Assembly (NCBI GenBank): GCA_951799405.1
Contig: OX637339.1
Span: forward strand, 7,998,001 to 8,062,000
Length of the DNA stretch: 64,000 nt
From: Agapetus fuscipes
Lineage: Eukaryota > Arthropoda > Insecta > Trichoptera > Glossosomatidae
Direction of reading: 5' to 3'
The notes under the pieces are model-generated. The model did not search any database. It had not been told where the DNA came from and saw nothing but the letters and a program-made list of their open reading frames with translations. Position numbers and translations under genes: made by a program. This document shows, piece by piece, positions 21,141-31,921 of the stretch. Each line of letters opens with the position of its first letter. Position 1 is the stretch's first letter.

Positions 21141-22242
21141 ATATCCTACAAATTTGTATGTATCATTACCAACTTACTCAAGAGATACTCTTGTTGTACG
21201 TTGAGCAAGAATGAACTGTTAAAATGTCAAATTCAGGATTCCTGTTAAAATTTAATAAAGTAAATCTTTCTTAATAAAGTAAAAATTTCCTAAAGTAAGT
21301 CGACGCTACGAGCTAAGACCAAGAGGACAAGGATAATTTAATGAATAGTTTGTTTTAAATCAAAACAGAGCCGGTTGAATTGCTGTCAGGCTTACTTGAC
21401 AGCTTTAACAAAGAGTGAACTAATTAGTAATAATAAGATTCATAAAATAATATTTGTTTCTGGCCAAGATGAAATACATTTGTGAATTGCAATACTCTTA
21501 AAGCTTAAAGAATTTATTTTAAAAGTAGATATTTGCAACTTACATTATGAAAATGATCCATTAGAGTCCTGAATTAATTATTGTGATCCCGAAAATCAGT
21601 GTATAAATTTATAGAGTTCACATTGAATGCGCCTTTATAATGTTAGTTTAACCTACCAACAATAACTGATTTTTCCATAGAATTACAGCACCATAAATTT
21701 AATTTATAGACTCGGATTTAATTCATAGATAATCCACAATTCCTGTAGGTATTTTCCAGCCATGAGTCATGTGTCGTCTCCTATTGAAATACCAACAAAA
21801 ACGATATTTATCAAATGTGCTCAACTAGCGGCAAGTGTCTGTGGGACACACTAGTTCTCTATATTATTTATTGCGATAAAGATCCATCCACAAATTCAAC
21901 TTACAAAACATCTTTTACGCCCAAAGGCATAGATAAAACGTTGTGACGATATTAACTATAATGTCCATGTGTCCAACGAGGTATTTGTTTAAAATTTGCT
22001 TCGACATTGTTGTATTTTAAAAAACTTGAGTATGTAATGCTCAAGTGCTTTCGCACGTTACTTTCACATAGTCATGAACTAACCCCTATCGAATCGACTT
22101 CTGACGATTGCTGGATAACGGTCTAAAGTTCAAAAACGTTATATAGGTAGATAAGCTCGTGAAAAAAAACTATGTTATGTTAAAAAGTATTTTTAATTCA
22201 TATTTTTAAAATGATGAAAATGATCATTTATAATTTGTTGTG
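21141..22242. other. Unannotated AT-rich stretch
   Basis: No coding region or family member recognised between the LTR and the R1 pair. Confidence 0.4.
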
Positions 22243-22496
22243 CTCCTTGACTGATAGGTTGGTACGAGGCTGACCACCCGCGCTGTAAAAATCGGTTCAC
22301 TTTTGCCAATGCCACCCCGGTTCAGGGAACGGCGGCAGGAGTTGCAAGGTTTATGTCCATGTGAGGTTTTCTTTATTTGTATGCACACATGCAGAATGTG
22401 TAGGCGCGAACCTACATGTGCCTGTCTGCAGGCATGCATTTCATATGAGCCTTAAATGATAAAATATCCTTGCAGCTTAGATTATAGATTATAGAT
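22243..22496 (+). mobile_element. R1 element, full length, diverged subtype
   Basis: Subtype with CCTTGACTGATAGGTTGG, CCACCCGCGCTGTAAAAAT, CCACCCCGGTTCAGGGAACG, ACATGCAGAATGTGTAGGCG, and tail CAGCTTAGATTATAGATTA. Its closest relative is at 61468-61682, which shares AGAATGTGTAGGCGC and a TGTACCTG-type segment. Confidence 0.85.
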
Positions 22497-22542
22497 GAGT
22501 TATTCCTCCGTCGATGTACAAAAGTTCGAAAATTTAGAATCC

Positions 22543-22796
22543 GTTCTTTGACTGATAGGTTGGTATGAGGCTGGCCACCTATACTATAAAAAATGTTTTA
22601 CTTTGCCAATGTCACCCGTCTTTCTGGGAAGGTCGGCACGAGTTTCATGGCGTATGTTCATTTGAGATTGGGTTTTTTTGTTGTAAGTCCACATGCGGCA
22701 TATGTAAGCACGAGTTTATACATGTCTGATTATCGGAAATGCATATAATATATGAATCTTAAATTAAACTTATCTCTGCAACTTAGAATATAGTAA
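22543..22796 (+). mobile_element. R1 element, full length
   Basis: Second of two head-to-tail R1 copies 46 bp apart; begins GTTCTTTGACTGATAGG and ends TGCAACTTAGAATATAG. The two differ at many sites, so this is two insertions rather than a recent duplication. Confidence 0.82.
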
Positions 22797-23158
22797 ATAG
22801 TTTTTTTTTTCAATATTCAAAAAAAAGTTTTCATGATAAAATTTAACAATCGTGAACGCATCTTTATCCATCATAGATATGAAATGAAAAAAATCTCTCA
22901 GTATATTTTTGTATGGGCCCGTAAGAGGCTGAGACAGGCCCCCGATATTTATGGTCGTTTATGTATTTTATATGAAAAAAAGTGGACATAAAAAACGTGT
23001 CGTAACAAAGTTTGTTTAGCCGGCGACTGGTGCCTTCTTTTTTGTTGGTCTCTTTTCGTTTAACGAACTCCTAAGGACGCTGCCCACCAGTTCGCCTTAT
23101 CTACCTTTGACATCATGGGAAGCGAGCTGCCTCTGGAAAGGGTTGACACAAAGAAAGG

Positions 23159-23491
23159 CAATCTATAATCTAAGTTGCAAAGATGCGTTAACATTTAATG
23201 CAGCTCAACAACAACAAAAATGCAGTAGAATATTCAAAAAAAGCAAGAATACTAAAATCCATTAATGACTAATCTATAATAATAAAAATAAGATTTCCGT
23301 TAAGATTCATATTTGATGTATGCCCACAAGGTGGCGAGTATAAATTAGCGCTTTCACATGATGCATGTGTATTTAAAAAATAAATAAAAATCTCAAATGG
23401 ACAGAAGCCCTGCAGATCTTTCCGACCTTTCTTAAAACAGGTGTGATATTGACATAGTGAAACAGTTTTTACAGTGTGTGTGGCCAGCCTC
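23159..23491 (-). mobile_element. R1 element(s), reverse, interrupted
   Basis: A tail AATCTATAATCTAAGTTGC at 23159-23205 and a second R1 stretch at about 23270-23491 (AATCTATAATAATA to GTGTGGCCAGCCTC). Either one copy with about 70 bp inserted near its tail or two nested copies. Confidence 0.7.
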
Positions 23492-23494
23492 TTT

Positions 23495-23650
23495 CTTCTT
23501 CAGCCTTTCTCAGTCCACTCCTGGACGTAAGCCAAATCCAATCTTCTCTATGTTTGTATATCGGCTGTTGTGTTCAGCCATCCTCTGCCTGCAGTTCCTT
23601 TGATGACGTCCAGCCATCTCACCCTATCAGTTGTCAGTGGTTAGCCTCAT
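23495..23650 (-). pseudogene. Non-LTR retrotransposon ORF2 3' end
   Basis: The minus strand reads TDRVRWLDVIKGTAGRGW, then after a stop RRLDLAYVQEWTEKG and a stop. This fits the RW(R/L)D...A-x-DR...WTxKG terminus common to insect non-LTR elements. Confidence 0.55.
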
Positions 23651-23934
23651 TCCAACCAAAAAGTCAAGTAGAAGGTTCGATAAATGAGTATTTGGTGAGA
23701 GCGACTGATGAAGGACTTTAAGATTCTCTCTAAAATAATTATTGGTCTATATTTTTTCAGGATTCACTAGGATCAGGAATTCCATACCAAATTTCAGCTT
23801 CTTATAAACCCATTGAGAACTTTTAACATTTTATTCTTAATCCTTTATTTACTATGTGTTTCATCAGGTCTTCTTGGGGCTCTTTTTCTTATTTTTCTTG
23901 ATTTAACTCTTTCGATCTGTGATTCACAAAAAAA

Positions 23935-24200
23935 AATCATACCTATTGATGGATCCTGAGATGAGGACGTCCAGCTGTCTTTCCATTTTTAATGAGGTCC
24001 TCAATCTGTGCGTTGACCTATTGGCATATCATTAGCTTCAACGTGTGCGAGTCCTTTATGACTCATTCTGGAGAAATGATCTTTCCAAAACCACCACCTT
24101 AATTTTCTCCATCTGACTATAATATCCTCTATTTCACAGGTTTTTAGTACCTACCAGGTAATTTTTAATGTAATTTCGCAATGTTCTGAAAGTGAAGTGA
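23935..24200 (-). pseudogene. Non-LTR retrotransposon ORF2 relic
   Basis: The minus-strand frame gives KTCEIEDIIVRWRKLRWWFW followed by KDHFSRMSHKGLAHVE. This is the linker of the type DIxxxVxxxKWxWxGHVARM seen after the reverse transcriptase. The copy at 38640-38825 shares KTCEIDDIV. Confidence 0.6.
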
Positions 24201-24348
24201 TCAAATCTGTTTTTGCCATCTCTGCGTTAGTTTATGTTCATTTGAGGTTAGGGTTATGTTGTACACACATACATACAGTACTTACTTTCACTTGATTGAT
24301 TGTGAGGGTACATCAATTAATCATATTCTTTCATTCTTCCATGTTATT

Positions 24349-24700
24349 GTTGTGTTTTTAGGGTTCAAATAGTCTTTAAATTAAAAAAAACTGGTCTATT
24401 TTACAAGATATTTATTTTACACTTAGATTTATTTAACAATTTACATTTATTTCACAGATGGTTCACTTAAACTAGTTTTATTGTTCAAAAACAGAGCGTC
24501 GTATGTAGACTGACTCCTGCAAGCAGCTTGCAGCTTTTTATTTTCCAAAGATAGTAGTTACTGGAAGCCAATTTTGCTGGAACCTTCCAGAACATTAAGC
24601 TTCTAGTACATAAATTTGAATATCCTTTTACCCTAGGTAGGTACCTATAATAAAATTACTCTAACTCTCATCAGCTATAACTAATACACCTACATACTGT
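24349..24700 (-). mobile_element. LTR of the same family as 20870-21140, inverted
   Basis: The reverse complement ends in CCTAAAAACACAACA and shares GACCAGTTTTTTTTTAATTT, AAGACTAT and TGTGAAATAAATGTAAATTG with the 20.9 kb LTR. The promoter-proximal side includes GCAAGCTGCTTGCAGGAG and a GGAACCTTCCAGAAC element. The outer boundary is approximate. Confidence 0.6.
24580..24592. promoter_or_regulatory. Heat-shock-element-like triple pentamer
   Basis: GAACCTTCCAGAA fits three alternating GAA/TTC modules with two-base spacing, the heat shock factor consensus. It lies in the U3-like part of the minus-strand LTR. A chance match cannot be excluded. Confidence 0.35.
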
Positions 24701-25379
24701 GAGTGTTTTTCCACTGACAGATGATCGACACAATTAATAATATAACAACCACATTAAATGTTTACTTTAATTCGTTTCACAATTATTTATAACCACAACA
24801 CAATAATATTTATTATTTTACACCAGCTTGTGGCTCTCCCGCCAGGAAAGCTTCTTCTGTCCTTCTGCATTCTTTTGTTTTCCTTTTTTTTATTAAAATT
24901 CAAATATAATGTTCCATTCTACTAAACAAACAAATTCATCTCGTTACAATACCTAACATTTATATGTATTTGCTATTTACATAACATTATCATACCTTTG
25001 CAGCTTAGATAATAAATGTTTAGACCCTATTTCTACCACTTTACTCTCGGAATGTCCCCGTTCCCTTGCACGGAGCACAGACACGTGAAAGAGATGTAAC
25101 TCCGTGACGGATGTACTGGGAGACAATCTATGCACCGAGATGCCCTATCTCTTACAACGCATGGCCTCCTAATACATCATTTTCAATTAAAATGGACGAC
25201 GCGGTACTTTCGACCTGTGAATAAATGGTCTAATCAATTTCTACCGCTCTACAATTTTGATTTATTGAACGTGATATATTTTTAATTAGAAATTAGTATC
25301 TACCCTAGTGTAAAAATGTACTTTTTATGAAAAAATATTACAAAATGACGTCTCTTGCTGGTTATTATTCGTAAACGTA
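24701..25379. other. Unannotated stretch
   Basis: AT-rich, with a GC-richer patch at about 25030-25170 that I do not recognise. No open frame of note. Confidence 0.35.
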
Positions 25380-25645
25380 GCTAAACTACACATATAGTGT
25401 AACTTTTTGCCGCATTTTCCCCGAAAGAGTCGCATGTGGCGAGTAGAAGCTATGTATTTTACGGGGTAAGGGGGCCGGCTTTACGCCAACCGCTTCAGTG
25501 AAATGGGAGTTTCCCAGCTCCCGAGGGGTTGGATTTGAAATAAACAACGAAACGGGAATATTATTTCTGACACCCTCGGTGGGATTTGAATCCGAGCTCT
25601 CGGATTGGAATGCAAGCACTCTACCAACTAAGCTATCGACTGGGA
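25380..25645 (-). mobile_element. SINE SB, full length
   Basis: Reverse copy. 3' end at the left (AACTACACATATAGTGTAAC). Body: GGGGTAAGGGGGCCGGC, ACCGCTTCAGTGAAATGGGA, GGAGCTGGGAAACTC on the minus strand, and the ACGGGAATATTATTTCTGACA segment. tRNA-like head at the right with GAGCTCGGATTCAAATCCC and AGTCGATAGCTTAGTTGG on the minus strand, i.e. plausible B and A boxes. Confidence 0.85.
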
Positions 25646-26417
25646 TTCGAATGAGTAAAATAATCTTAAACGATGCACACAAGAGTTTGGGTAAAAAAAG
25701 GGAAAACCTATGATTTGTTGTATGTGACGTTTTTATTTATGTATATTTGAAATGAACAAATAAATCAAATGTATATCGTAAGTGAGACGTTGACAAAAAA
25801 GGTTGTTAAGTCAGGAGTTACTGGAGTAAAGGCCAAGTAAAAAAATAATTGATTGCTGGTTATAGTTAGTTACTGGACTTTTTCCCAGTTATACATTATT
25901 TACGTTCACAACTATTTACCTGTATTGAGATTTCGTCACGAGTATGACTGAATAATATCCTGGTTCAATGCATTAAAATAAAATAAAATCTAAAATCGAT
26001 AGAATCTATCTATAATTGTTAGAATCTGTGTATGTTGTATAATCGCTAGAATCTGGATCGGAAATGCCATCTGCGTTATGCAGTAACATACAGGTATGAC
26101 TTGTTTTTACGTTCCATTAGACTTCTGAGCGTGCCACTCAAATCGCCTAAAAGCTCCGAGCACAGCCCGTAACTTGTTTGTCATGTCGACTTCATATCAA
26201 ACATGGTTTTGTATGGGATTAGTGTTAGGTGGCCAGATTTTTTTTTTAAATCTAAAACAGGTGTACAATCAATACATAAAAAATAATCTCAGCTTTTAAT
26301 TTTTCCTAATAACAGGTTGGTTTGAGGTTAACCACCTTCATCTTGAAAAAAAGTCATATGATTGTTTGCATTCGTAAATAGTGGCAATTCGTAAATTTAT
26401 TTCTTTACATGGTCGAT
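25646..26417. other. Unannotated stretch with a short R1 trace
   Basis: AT-rich. Near 26314-26360 ACAGGTTGGTTTGAGG and ACCACCTTCATCTTG look like a badly decayed R1 5' end. Confidence 0.4.
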
Positions 26418-26520
26418 TTCCTTGACTTGTAGGTTGATATGAGGCTGACCACCCATACTGTAAAAAATGGTTCACTTTGCCAATGTCACCCCTGTTTCAG
26501 GGAGGTCGGCAAGAGTTGCA
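26418..26520 (+). mobile_element. R1 element, 5' part, continuing into a minisatellite
   Basis: Good R1 sequence from TTTCCTTGACTTGTAGG to CAGGGAGGTCGGCAAGAG, then abrupt transition at TTGCATGTTG into the tandem array. Confidence 0.85.
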
Positions 26521-26700
26521 TGTTGTTTCTTTCTCTTCACGATTCGAAATTCATTCAAATTTTTCTTCACCAGTTTCATTTTGATTCTCTCTCTCCACCA
26601 GTCGGAACTATTTTGGTTCTTTCTTTTCATGAGTTGAAATTCATTTTGGTGCTTTCTTCTTTCTCTTAACAAATTGAAATTATTTAGATTAATTATTCTT
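26521..26700. repeat. Minisatellite, about 40-45 bp unit, copy 1
   Basis: Degenerate repeats of a unit reading roughly TCTTCACGAGTTGAAATTCA followed by TTTTGGTTCTTTC. The same array type, with partly matching unit order (CTCCACCAGTCGGAA, ATGAGTTGAAATTCATTT, TCTCTTAACAA), lies at 51421-51799. Confidence 0.85.
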
Positions 26701-26729
26701 TTGAAAAAAAATGTAATTTGTCATGTATG

Positions 26730-26989
26730 TTCCTTGACTTATAGGTTGGTATGCGGCTGACCACCCATACTGTAAAAAATGGTTCACTTTGCCAATGTCA
26801 CCCCTGTTTCAGGGAGGTCGGCAAGAGTTGCAGGGCTTATGTTCATTTGAGATTGGGTTATTTTTATATTGTAGGTCCACATGCGGCGTGTGTAAGCGCG
26901 AAATTATGCTTTTGCATGTGGGAATGCATTTAATATGAATCTCAAATGATACATATCTTTGCAACTCATATTTAGATTTAGATTTAGAC
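26730..26989 (+). mobile_element. R1 element, full length
   Basis: TTCCTTGACTTATAGGTTGG to TTTGCAACTCATATTTAGA with a TTTAGA-type tail. Shares GGAGGTCGGCAAGAG with the partial copy just upstream, and its 5' flank with the copy at 12356. Confidence 0.88.
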
Positions 26990-27192
26990 ATGGTCCGGTG
27001 AGAGATAGCAATCAATGTAGATGCAAAAAAGAGATCTACGGTATCTACAGAGATCCTGATTTGATCAGCATCAAAGTAGAGCGCCTGCAGGAGGCTGGTC
27101 TCATAGTAAGAATAGACGACACTGATAGACCACAGATAGATCGAATGAAACCAGAAAAATGCGGTAGACTGGAGAACAAAGGCGATGGATAA
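26988..27192 (+). pseudogene. Non-LTR retrotransposon ORF2 relic
   Basis: Begins at the tail of the R1 copy. Frame: HGPVRDSNQCRCKKEIYGIY, RDPDLISIKVERLQEAGLIV, then RIDDTDRP. It corresponds to the conserved GPVRDxGxWRxRxNxEIYxLYxxPxIVxxIKxxRLxWxGHVxRM segment. The GH in the last motif is replaced, and the frame ends at a stop at 27190. Confidence 0.75.
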
Positions 27193-27221
27193 GCGATGGT
27201 GGTTTCTAAAGCTTCTGAGGC

Positions 27222-27377
27222 GCTTGGTTCTTATTTTTTGTGAAGACTGAGTAAGCCTTGCTGTTATTTTTACCTTTGGGTTTGTAATAGACACTGAAAC
27301 GGGAAATCATTTCTGACACCCTTGATGAAGCTTGAACCTTAGCCCTCTGAATTGAATGCAACCATTTTACCAACAGA
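27222..27377 (-). repeat. SINE SB, truncated
   Basis: Reverse: GGTTCTTATTTTTTGTGAAG, ACTGAAACGGGAAATCATTT, CTGACACCCTTGATG, then a decayed head with TTTTACCAACAG. Confidence 0.7.
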
Positions 27378-27404
27378 AAAATCGTAGGAAGCTGCGGTTG
27401 CATG

Positions 27405-27535
27405 GTTTGACTCTGGTCAGTGTCTGTGACACACAGGATTCTTCAGTTCTTCGGAAACGTTGTCCGTGGTAATGAAGATAATCTGGAATAACTGGTTATG
27501 ATCGGTAGCATAGAGGGTAGTTTGAATGCTAGGTC
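27405..27535 (+). pseudogene. Non-LTR retrotransposon ORF2 relic, second family
   Basis: Reads SVSVTHRILQFFGNVVRGNE and DNLE, a stop, LVMIGSIEGS. It matches the RILQFFGHVxRRxxDNLExLVxxGxIEGxR signature found in several insect non-LTR elements. Confidence 0.65.
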
Positions 27536-27539
27536 AATT

Positions 27540-27770
27540 AATTAGAATGGACAACGACAACGCCATCTTAGGCCAGGTATTTTCAACGTAAGCTTGTGAC
27601 TTTAAGCTGTTTAAAAAAGTACCCAAACGATTTATATGTCGATCGTTCTGTACAAAGTCGCTATGCTAACGTAGAGAGTCTAGGAAGGCCAAAACTGCGA
27701 TGGATGGACGGTGTCAACGCAGATGCAGTCAAAGCAAAGCTATAACAGTAAGGAATACGATGAAGAAGAA
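27540..27770 (+). pseudogene. Non-LTR retrotransposon ORF2 relic, third piece
   Basis: Contains RMDNDNAILGQVFS and, after breaks, SLGRPKLRWMDGVNADAVKA. GRPKLRWxDxVxxDxxxLG is the usual late ORF2 motif. Multiple stops. Confidence 0.65.
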
Positions 27771-28134
27771 GACTATTGAAATAAAACGATTAAAAAAATA
27801 GGGAGATCTAGGTCTTGAATATTGATGTATTTATTTGGTCCACCTACGTCTGGGACTATGTAGGAAGTGTGTATTGGTGGCAGGTACATTACATGTATTA
27901 TATGCTCTGGTCCATTAAGATTGGAATGTGAGGCAGTAAATAACCAGCCGACTAATGATTGTGTTTATTTCAGGGGTCCGAGTGACGTCACGAGGACGAA
28001 AAACAGCCGTGAGGGATCAAAGATGAAAGGATTGAAGAATAAGTATGGTTTCGTGTACTTGTATTTGAAATTAACTTGTACCTACTTGAAAAACAAAAGA
28101 AAAAAACAAAAAACTTGTTGATCATAGGATTGAA

Positions 28135-28365
28135 GAATGGGCTTTGGTTTGTTGTGTGTTGTACTTGTACTGAAAGATGTATGCAAGGATAGGAAAAATG
28201 GAGGCAAATCTGCAGAGGCTCTGGCTAGCCCTAGCGGGATGGCGACAAAGTTACAGTTACAGTACTTGTATCCAACCACCATAGACAGTATTTCCGAAGA
28301 TGCGTTTCCACTTTTTATTCTGTCCTTGCACACTTCTTTAATTTCATCGACATGTTTCACACTCT
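28135..28365. pseudogene. Two non-LTR 3' tips head to head
   Basis: The plus strand at 28135-28280 reads LKDVCKDRKNGGKSAEALAS, then SGMATKLQLQYLYP. The minus strand at 28265-28365 reads KHVDEIKEVCKDRIKSGNAS. Both are the ExCKDRxKxG 3' tip also seen at 36660-36945 and 58060-58345. The two tips meet around CAGTACTTGTATCCAACC. Confidence 0.65.
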
Positions 28366-28929
28366 TCTATTCTCACTCTGCAGATTCTAGTTATGTGTAA
28401 TCTTCCAGTATTTTATTGATCCATTCTTTTCTAGGTCCACTCCTTCCATGCTTATCTTTGAAACTCCCTTTTTGTTTTGTTAGGCGTCCATCGTCCATTG
28501 TTTTTAGATGTCAATCTTCCATCTGTGGACGACCTTAAATAGGGTCCGCATCCAGCAAGGACGTAGTAAGTTCCTGCTGCATTGATGTAGATTGTATATT
28601 ATTCCTTTTTTTAGAAATAAAAAAATCAACTTATACGCATTCCCTTTTTGGGAAGTAGGTATCCTAGACAGATTCATAGTAAGTACATAGATTACGAACT
28701 TCGACAAATCGATAGTAACATTGGACCCGCCCTCCTTATGTTAGGTTGGAAATTCATTATAATTTTAGAAGAGGTCCCAGTCGCACCTTCCTACCCCTTA
28801 TACCGGGTACAGACTCTTGCTATTCGTGGCATAGAACGTTTTCGAGATCTCGCATTCGCTTCAAACCTTGATGTGTAATATGGTTAACTAGAAACTATCA
28901 CACAGCTTCCTTAATTAGGATTTTTGCTC
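28366..28929. other. Unannotated stretch with a small Jockey-like piece
   Basis: At 28525-28558 GACGACCTTAAATAGGGTCC is the reverse complement of part of the relic at 15235-15625. The remaining frame at 28648-28878 is open on the plus strand with no recognised domain. Confidence 0.4.
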
Positions 28930-29215
28930 TGTTATAATATGCACCTTTGCATCCTTTATCTCAAGAATAATTTCTAGTCTCCGTTGGTTCATTCGCTGGA
29001 TGCTCAGTGACTTTTATTCGCCGGACCGCATCGACGTTTTGCTACAAATCGTATAGTTTAGAGTTAATTCTTCGTCGCCATTTGCTCCCATCCTTTACGG
29101 GGCTATAAATACTGTGGAGAATTTGCCTTTTAAAGATGTTGAGAGAGCTTTGGTCATGCTTGTTCAGCGTCCAGGTTTCTCAGGCATACTTGAGGACATG
29201 ACATGTAGAAATATA
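28930..29215 (-). pseudogene. Non-LTR retrotransposon ORF2 relic
   Basis: The minus strand gives TWTLNKHDQSSLNIFKRQIL, HSIYSPVKDGSKWRRRINSK, LYDL, a stop, QNVDAVRRIKVTEH. This is the ETWxLTKxDExxLxxFERKILRxIYGPVxExGxWRxRxNxELYxL segment just after the reverse transcriptase. One stop and a missing GH motif show decay. Confidence 0.78.
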
Positions 29216-29984
29216 GAAATACATGTAGAAATGTTTTGTTGAGGGTAGTTTTACAACTATATGACAGTAGTCGTGACTTAAACTGTCTTATGAATCTGAA
29301 ATATGTACGATTGAGTAGCTGACAATATTGTCCTTTTGATTTATTCGGTTGTGAATCTGAATTCTTAGATGGAAAAAGCTTTTTACGGCATCAAGCTTGT
29401 AGCCGCTTATCTGTAGTTACGTTAGTATCTAAGAATCCTGAGGACTTTAAATTTGTTAATATCACATCAAACACATGTAAGCTTCGATCCATAGCTTGTG
29501 TGGCAACTTACGCTTCAGACTTCTTGCTCGCTCGCTTCGGCGAATGTTTCTCCGAGCATCTACGAATGATCTCTTCGACAGTCTGTACCCAGCATTTTAC
29601 TCGTATTTCAATCGGTATCGAAAATATCCAAAGCAAGGGTTCGAATACTACCGGAGGCCATCTTCATAAATCAAGGTACGAAAGAATGTACATATGTATC
29701 TACCGTGAACTTAAAATTTTAGTATCGTGCCCAGAGTATAAAACATGTATGGAAAATCAAACGCTCATTAGATGTCCCATTTCAGTTTGCATATTTTTTT
29801 AGTTTAAACGTAATGTTTTTATACTTGGGGTACTAAATAAAATATTCATTGGGGCTTAATACGTACAAGGGCGATTATGAATAACTCAAATTGTTAACAT
29901 TCTACTTTGCGATGGATGAAGACAATGGAGTTTTTAAATCTTTTATAAGAAATTAGATTGTTTACGGCGTAGAAGCTATTAATA
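29216..29984. other. Unannotated stretch
   Basis: No gene or repeat family recognised. The plus frame at 29500-29802 is open but shows no domain. Confidence 0.35.
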
Positions 29985-30060
29985 GAGGATACAGAAGAAC
30001 CAAACGACTAATCAGAACTTCTGAAATTAAAGTCCTTGGAATAATTACAGGCAGATCATT
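29985..30060 (+). pseudogene. Short non-LTR retrotransposon ORF2 relic
   Basis: Reads RRTKRLIRTSEIKVLGIITG, matching the TKxLLRTAEMKxLRxIxGxTLxDR segment. The same element type appears larger at 34915-35260. Confidence 0.5.
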
Positions 30061-30883
30061 GCGATGTCATTAAGTCGGGTTAGGGGTAAGTTGCAAACCT
30101 GACCCCTTGGGGAGCTGACGCTGTCATCCATGCGAAGTCGTTTGACACCGACAGCGCATTTGGAGGCTGTATAATTGTTTATGCAATTTTTTTGCTACAC
30201 CAGCTTAATCGGCAACATAAAAGAGAATGCAATTTACTTGAGTAAAATAAATACATGTTTTTGTAATTATTCAACTTACCGACTTCAATTTGATTTTGAG
30301 ATATTTGAATACATGAAGGTATTAAGAAATTCAGCTTTAAAAGATGTAATTTAACGTTGTCATTTCGTCTTCTCTGAAGAGGAGAAGCTGGTCCACCGTT
30401 GTGAGGATACAACGCACAGATAGCCGTGAAACGTGAGACAGAAATCTGTCACTTATCTACACACTACTTTCATACATTTCTTAGTAAACGTACGCATATT
30501 GAGAGCCCTTATTTTGTATGCTGTGGTACATCAACAAAGGTTCGGAGGGAAAGAGAGGTCGAAGGCTTTAGAGATATATTATTGTGGTGTAAGAGAAAGA
30601 TGGAGATGTGTTGTGGGAGGGAGACAACTCCTGCATAATGCCTCCGAAGCAGACGAGGTGGAGTCAATGGAGAAAATATTTATTAAAATTCTCTTGATTT
30701 TTTTGTAGTTCAAAATGTACAAATCGTTATAAAATTGTTTTAAAGAATTAAATTTAAACTGTTTTGTACTTATTTAAAAACTTGAAATAAATAATATCTT
30801 CATTAAGATACAAATAAAATATGAATAAAGATATATTTGCCATTAAAATTAAAGAAAGATTAAAACATAGATAATATATATTA
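30061..30883. other. Unannotated stretch
   Basis: At 30540-30640 the frame VRERWRCVVGGRQLLHN is faintly like a non-LTR tip. Otherwise AT-rich DNA with no supported feature. Confidence 0.35.
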
Positions 30884-31157
30884 GAGTCCGGTCGATAGCT
30901 AAGTTGGTAAAGTGTCGAACCATGCCGAGAGCCCGGGTTCGAATCCCACCAAGAGTGTCAGAAATGATATCCCGTGTCGATGTTTATTTCAAACCTCAAA
31001 ACAAGGCTTACTCAGCCTTCACAAAAAATGAGTACCAGCCCCATCGAAAGCTAGGAAACCCCTAATTCAACTGAAGTGGTTGGTGCAGTGACCGCATGCG
31101 ACTGCTTCGAGGAAAACGACGCACCAAGAAGTCACAGTATATGTGTTACTTAGTAGC
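30884..31157 (+). mobile_element. SINE SB, full length
   Basis: tRNA-like head GGTCGATAGCTAAGTTGG (A box region) and CCCGGGTTCGAATCCC (B box), then AGAGTGTCAGAAATGATATC, CAAGGCTTACTCAGCC, GAGTACCAGCCCC, CTGAAGTGGTTGG, GCATGCGACTGCTTCG and the 3' end GTCACAGTATATGTGTTAC. The clearest plus-strand SB copy in the window. Confidence 0.9.
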
Positions 31158-31550
31158 ATCATTCCGCTATCGTTCGGAACGTATACCTTGGAGACAATGC
31201 ATAAAAAAATCTACAATTTGCAACCGACATAAAGGCCACAACAGTAACAGTTACAGCGATGACTCATGGTAATATTTGTGAGTGCATTTCAACTGCCTGA
31301 CTGCACCCATGGCGCAGTGGGTAATGAACTCCGCACACAGATGCTGGCCCCCCCTGCCTTTCTTACATAGGTCTTCCTCTTACCCCTCGCCTACCCTACA
31401 GAGAGTAGAACCTTCGACACATCTGGGAGAAAACATACCTTCTTCTTCTTCTATTTTAATCCAAAGATTGGCTTGAAGCAATGTTAATTTCTTCTTCAAG
31501 TCTTTTTCGCCATTCTTCCCCGTCTGTTACAGCCATCTATATAATCAATG

Positions 31551-31771
31551 TCTATAATCTAAGTTGCCAAGAAACATAACATTTAAGATTCATATTAAAA
31601 TGCATTCCCATAAGCCGACACGACTAAGTTTGCGCTTACACATGTCGATGTGTACTTACAAATTAAAACCAAATATCAAATGAACATTAACCATGAAACT
31701 TTTGCCGACCTTCCCTGAAACAGGAACGGAATTGGTAGAGTGAACCTATTTTACAGTATGTGTAGTCAACC
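31551..31771 (-). mobile_element. R1 element
   Basis: Reverse: TCTATAATCTAAGTTGCC to TACAGTATGTGTAGTC; lacks the last about 20 bp of the 5' end. Confidence 0.8.
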
Positions 31772-31784
31772 GAACTTTAAGTGT

Positions 31785-31921
31785 CGCTTGTATGGTCGAG
31801 GGGATAAGGCGTTGGTACTCCGATTGAAAAAAGTGCAAGTTCAACTCCCGTCGTGTCCTATTGATGATAAATTTGACCCCAGTTGGTTCAACATAAATCA
31901 TTGGGTCTATATCTTTAATAA
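31785..31921 (+). repeat. tRNA-headed SINE SE, copy 2
   Basis: TGGTCGAGGGGATAAGGCGTT resembles a type II (Ser/Tyr-like) A-box region, and AAGTTCAACTCCCGTCGTG the B-box arm. GACCCCAGTTGGTTCAAC matches the downstream part of the 8565 copy. It lies exactly between two reverse R1 copies. Confidence 0.55.

Noticed and set aside
24580..24592. The heat-shock-like motif as a host gene promoter
   Set aside because: It lies in an LTR and no host gene is near. Kept only as a low-confidence LTR motif.
26809..27294. 161-residue minus-strand open frame
   Set aside because: Antisense to an R1 copy and to a non-LTR relic that reads clearly on the plus strand.
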